Assembly: GCA_021129515.1 (NCBI GenBank)
Contig: JAJOLD010000001.1
Location: 321,217-363,874, forward strand
Direction: 5' to 3'
DNA from: Minisyncoccota bacterium
Lineage (GTDB): Bacteria; Patescibacteriota; Minisyncoccia; Phycocordibacterales; UBA918
DNA: 42,658 nt
The position numbers and the translations under genes are program-made. A model generated the notes under the pieces. It was given only the letters and a program-made list of their open reading frames with translations. It was not told the origin of the DNA and ran no database searches. Shown in pieces: positions 39,845-42,658 of the stretch (position 1 is its first letter; every line of letters begins with the position of its first letter).

Positions 39845-40411
39845 ATGACACATCACGCACACAAACAGCTCCTTGCAGGAACACTCGGTATCCTCGTGAT
39901 ACTCGGGGTACTCTATGCAACACACCAACTACTCCAACACACCAATATCGAGGCATCTATTGCCCAATTCGGTGTACTCGGTATGGTACTGGTTGGCATT
40001 ATTGCAGGTTTCAATGTATTCATCCCTATTCATGCGGCAACGCTCACGCCCGCATTCCTCGCTGCAGGCTTCTCCATGCATACTATTGTGCTCAGCTTGG
40101 CTGTTGGCACCACCATAGCCGACCTCATTGCGTTTATGCTCGGTGTATGGGGTAAATCAATCACCGCAGATACCTACCCCCGCTTCCTTGACCGATTGCA
40201 CACCTTTGGTACCACCCACGCACGATTTGCACCACTCGGTATACTGCTCTATGCAGCGTTCGTCCCATTTCCCAACGAGGTGATTCTCATACCACTTGGA
40301 CTTATGGGTTTTTCCTATACCAAAATACTGCTCCCACTTATCGTAGGTAACATACTCAATCAAGCACTCTTTGCATTCGGGTTTGCAGAACTATTCAAAG
40401 TACTCTTCTAA
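39845..40411 (+). CDS. DedA/VTT-domain-like membrane protein
   Basis: Polytopic; VPFPNEVILIPLGLMGFSYTKILLPLIVGNILNQALF. Confidence 0.6.
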   Translation: MTHHAHKQLLAGTLGILVILGVLYATHQLLQHTNIEASIAQFGVLGMVLVGIIAGFNVFIPIHAATLTPAFLAAGFSMHTIVLSLAVGTTIADLIAFMLGVWGKSITADTYPRFLDRLHTFGTTHARFAPLGILLYAAFVPFPNEVILIPLGLMGFSYTKILLPLIVGNILNQALFAFGFAELFKVLF

Positions 40412-40515
40412 GAACCAGTCCTAAATACATTGCATGACCATGCTGCACTGAAAGGATCCTTCGGCTTCTGAAACGAAGCATGTAATAACTCAAGTCTCCT
40501 CTGAATATGTTGCAT
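40408..40515 (-). CDS. 35 aa putative small protein
   Basis: Minus strand CAGGAGGTGTTGAT-ATG; MQHIQRRLELLHASFQKPKDPFSAAWSCNVFRTGS*; absent from ORF track. Confidence 0.4.
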   Translation of the reverse strand: MQHIQRRLELLHASFQKPKDPFSAAWSCNVFRTGS

Positions 40516-40578
40516 ATCAACACCTCCTGTAGGACAAATATTCTATACCTTATAGCAAAAATAGGTTTGAAAAACAAC

Positions 40579-40599
40579 AAAACCGCCGATGGCGGTTTT
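40579..40599 (-). terminator. intrinsic terminator downstream of tRNA array
   Basis: AAAACCGCC-atc-GGCGGTTTT-GTTGTTTTT on minus strand. Confidence 0.75.
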
Positions 40600-40644
40600 G
40601 TTGCGTAAAAATCAAAGTGCAGCTCCCAAGCATACTTTCCAAAG

Positions 40645-40739
40645 TGCGAGTGCCAGGATTTGAACCTACGACTCATTCGTCTTGTCAGGTAAACAGTGTC
40701 TATACACTGTTTACCGCTCTAACACCTTCGCTACACTGC
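40645..40739 (-). tRNA. tRNA-Val(GAC)-like gene disrupted by a 26-nt hairpin in place of the 5' anticodon-stem strand
   Basis: GC(-)AGTG/CACTCGC acceptor (one nt missing on 5' side), D-arm, loop CTGACAA with GAC anticodon, 3' anticodon strand GACGA but no TCGTC partner; GTAAACAGTG-TATAGA-CACTGTTTAC in its place. Confidence 0.5.
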
Positions 40740-40756
40740 ACAATATAAAATCCTTT

Positions 40757-40814
40757 GTGCAGCTGGTAGGACTCGAACCTGCCTCCTTACAGGAGCTGTA
40801 TACCTTTTGGCTAT
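40757..40814 (-). tRNA. partial/degenerate tRNA (3' half)
   Basis: GCAGGTTCGAGTCCTACCAGCTGCA identical at its 3' end to tRNA-Ile; no matching 5' acceptor strand. Confidence 0.4.
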
Positions 40815-40851
40815 TTTTGTTCGCTTCACTCCAAAAATATCACAAAAGCTT

Positions 40852-40878
40852 CTTAATCAGTTTCCCAAACTGATTAAG
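40852..40878. repeat. perfect 12-bp hairpin within tRNA array
   Basis: CTTAATCAGTTT-CCC-AAACTGATTAAG. Confidence 0.9.
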
Positions 40879-40893
40879 CCTCGTCATTATCAG

Positions 40894-40921
40894 GTGAGAC
40901 AAAGTCTATACTTTGTCTCAC
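40894..40921. repeat. 11-bp hairpin replacing anticodon 5' strand in tRNA-Ile-like fragment
   Basis: GTGAGACAAAG-TCTATA-CTTTGTCTCAC between TCGTCATTATCAG and CGCTCTA. Confidence 0.9.
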
Positions 40922-40956
40922 CGCTCTATCTTTGAAAATTAAAGTAACGTTCAGTG

Positions 40957-41030
40957 TGCAGCTGGTAGGACTCGAACCTACGACCTCGTCATTATCAGTG
41001 ACGCGCTCTAACCACCTGAGCTACAGCTGC
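40957..41030 (-). tRNA. tRNA-Ile(GAT), intact cloverleaf, CCA not encoded
   Basis: GCAGCTG TA GCTCAGGTGGTTAGAGC G CGTCA CTGATAA TGACG AGGTC GTAGG TTCGAGT CCTAC CAGCTGC A. Confidence 0.9.
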
Positions 41031-41106
41031 ACGCTGCACACTACATTATTTAATTTTCAAAGCCCCCACCTGAGCTACAGTCGAACAGACGCCCGAAAGA
41101 TTATCA

Positions 41107-41134
41107 GTAAAACAAAGTATAGACTTTGTTTTAC
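41107..41134. repeat. 11-bp hairpin in third tRNA-like fragment
   Basis: GTAAAACAAAG-TATAGA-CTTTGTTTTAC between TTATCA and CGCTCTAACC. Confidence 0.9.
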
Positions 41135-41308
41135 CGCTCTAACCAACCCTATCGCCTCATAAATATCGGCGATTCCTTCGGACCGGATGAAAAGCAAAAC
41201 TGTTTACTTTTCATAGCCACCGCTGCACAAAGGATTTTACATGGGACTCTATTCCCTCTTTAGCCCGCAAATACTACCAAACTATTCACAATTCATCAAT
41301 AACGATAA

Positions 41309-41330
41309 AAGGCGCAACGATGTGCGCCTT
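41309..41330 (-). terminator. intrinsic terminator
   Basis: AAGGCGCA-catcgt-TGCGCCTT-TTATCGTT on minus strand. Confidence 0.7.
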
Positions 41331-41349
41331 CCAAATATATTTGGTCACG

Positions 41350-41685
41350 TCACTCATTACGCAACCACGTATCCCATACAGATCTATAGGAGGCTGTCAC
41401 TAGGAGCATACACGCGACTATGGATTGGGCTATCATCCCCCCCATAGTAGCAGAGTCCTCTGGACCTGATATGCCACTCGCCGTGCACAAACCCAGAGCA
41501 AACAAGAGAGCTTCAGACACTGTCTGTATATTTTCTTCTCTCTTTGTAAGCCATCGATGTGAACCAATGAAACATATGATGAAGAGCCCTCCGCTTATCA
41601 TCAACAAACCCAAATTAAAATTATCATTGATACAACCAATAACAATAAATATCCAGGCTATGACGGTAGCTGTTCCAAATAACAT
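41350..41685 (-). CDS. small polytopic membrane protein
   Basis: GAGGAGGGATTTT-ATG; MLFGTATVIAWIFIVIGCINDNFNLGLLMISGGLFIICFIGSHRWL; consensus promoter upstream. Confidence 0.65.
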   Translation of the reverse strand: MLFGTATVIAWIFIVIGCINDNFNLGLLMISGGLFIICFIGSHRWLTKREENIQTVSEALLFALGLCTASGISGPEDSATMGGMIAQSIVACMLLVTASYRSVWDTWLRNE

Positions 41686-41720
41686 AAAATCCCTCCTCGG
41701 GATTATTAAAATATGGATAT

Positions 41721-41748
41721 ATTATATTAAAAAAATAATATTTGTCAA
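41721..41748 (-). promoter_or_regulatory. consensus sigma70-type promoter
   Basis: TTGACA-16 nt-TATAAT on the minus strand upstream of 41685. Confidence 0.8.
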
Positions 41749-41801
41749 CCCTGTGTACTCCCCTCTTTTTTGAGAGAAACCTAGGGTATGATTAAGGCTA
41801 T

Positions 41802-42218
41802 ATGGGATTAATTGGATTTTTAGGAAACCTTACTGCATTTTTAAGTAAAACGGTTATACCGTTTATACTTGCAATTGCCGCGCTTGCATTCTTTTGGAAT
41901 GTTGCACGATTATTTATTTTTAAAGGAGATAATGCTGCAGAACACGAACGTGCGCGCACATATGCTCTCTGGAGCCTTATTGGTTTTGTCTTGATACTTA
42001 GTTTCTGGGGTATTGTGGGACTGTTCACCAAAAATCTCTTTACCGGCATGGATGCTGCAGAAGTGTCTGATTACATACAACTAAACCCAAATGGTGCGTC
42101 TAACACATCTGGAAATAACGGAAACAATACTACTGGTGACACACAAGGCAATCCAAACAACATTCCACTTGGCGTTGAATGTTCTGATGTTGAAAATTCA
42201 CTCCATCCTGATTGTTAG
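41802..42218 (+). CDS. T4SS-pilin/TrbC-VirB2-like small membrane protein
   Basis: Two hydrophobic helices (TVIPFILAIAALAFFWNVARLF, TYALWSLIGFVLILSFWGIVGLF) and N/G/T-rich tail. Confidence 0.5.
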   Translation: MGLIGFLGNLTAFLSKTVIPFILAIAALAFFWNVARLFIFKGDNAAEHERARTYALWSLIGFVLILSFWGIVGLFTKNLFTGMDAAEVSDYIQLNPNGASNTSGNNGNNTTGDTQGNPNNIPLGVECSDVENSLHPDC

Positions 42219-42234
42219 TAATACATAGGCAACC

Positions 42235-42275
42235 ATACAAAGAAGCCGCGAGCGTAGCTCGCGGCTTCTTTGTAT
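42235..42275. terminator. bidirectional intrinsic terminator between pilin-like CDS and 16S trailer
   Basis: Perfect 19-bp stem ATACAAAGAAGCCGCGAGC-gta-GCTCGCGGCTTCTTTGTAT. Confidence 0.85.
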
Positions 42276-42578
42276 ATCAAACTGCATTACATCAGCAGAG
42301 AAAGAATTTCTAACACATATGCCTTTACGCCTTACAGGCGCTGTGCAGGTTGTCGTTATTTTTCATAAACTCAAAATAACAGACAACCTCTTGCAAAAGC
42401 ATCCCATGCTTTTTCACTCTTTTTTGCCTTATCCTTTCGCAAAGTCTTTCCTTTGAGTCAAATACCACTTCTGGATGAGTATCATAGCCCGTTTTGTGCT
42501 CAATTGAGGCACAAAACATCGACCAATTAGCCGCGAGTTGTCTTTCTGTTACCAGAGAAGACCACGACGTGTCCAATT

Positions 42579-42658
42579 GGAATTAATCCACGACCAGCTT
42601 CCGCTAGCCGTGCCTTGTTACGACTTAGTCCTTGTTATCGAGCTTACCGTCGGCCGTG
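42579..42658 (-). rRNA. 16S rRNA 3' end (5' part beyond window)
   Basis: Minus strand ...CTAAGTCGTAACAAGGCACGGCTAGCGGAAGCTGGTCGTGGATTAATTCC: conserved AAGTCGTAACAAGG and helix 45 ACGGCTAGC-GGAA-GCTGGTCGT. Confidence 0.93.

Noticed and set aside
40640-41240. Group I intron or integron attC array explanation for the tRNA-region hairpins
   Set aside because: Inserts are only 26-28 nt, too small for a group I core; GCTCTAAC is explained by the tRNA D-loop and does not fit RYYYAAC with a proper attC partner; no integrase nearby.
42325-42576. 83-aa minus-strand ORF in the 16S trailer, considered as a homing-endonuclease fragment
   Set aside because: Region is composed of strong RNA hairpins, starts only at TTG, and no LAGLIDADG, GIY-YIG or HNH motif is visible.
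1-42658. CRISPR arrays or cas genes
   Set aside because: No regularly spaced repeat-spacer pattern and no Cas motifs seen.
1-42658. UGA-to-glycine recoding (SR1/Gracilibacteria code)
   Set aside because: Long ORFs are complete with standard code and TGA serves as terminator (e.g. 11217-11219); only one isolated internal TGA candidate at 32904.

Overview
The window looks like a Patescibacteria/CPR-type chromosome segment (inference from gene content: DUF4015-like protein, lamin-tail/PKD protein, VirD4/TraD-like ATPase, T4SS-pilin-like protein, MurC/MurD). Positions 1-28.7 kb are a large surface-glycan locus: a Wzy/WaaL-like ligase cut by the window edge, a Wzx flippase, eight GT4-type glycosyltransferases, a GT-A enzyme, methyltransferases, a polysaccharide deacetylase, a nucleotidyltransferase plus CDP-glycerol glycerophosphotransferase pair, an epimerase, and an apparently complete PAPS sulfation module (ATP sulfurylase-APS kinase fusion, sulfotransferase, IMPase/CysQ-family phosphatase). 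Positions 28.7-40.4 kb hold cell-wall, rRNA-modification and secretion genes. Two regions stand out most. (1) 40.64-41.24 kb is a hairpin-dense array of intact, disrupted and scrambled tRNA pieces; in three of them the 5' strand of the anticodon stem is replaced by a perfect 26-28 nt hairpin with covarying stems and a conserved TCTATA/TATAGA loop. (2) The right edge is the 3' end of a 16S rRNA gene. Its decoding site and helix 45 look intact, but the canonical anti-Shine-Dalgarno GGATCACCTCC reads GGATTAATTCC. It is followed by a strongly structured trailer and a terminator, with no linked 23S. Most large genes lack Shine-Dalgarno motifs, while a few small solo genes carry canonical ones. Three small reading frames look frameshifted or start-less. 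All family names come from reading translated motifs; no searches were run.
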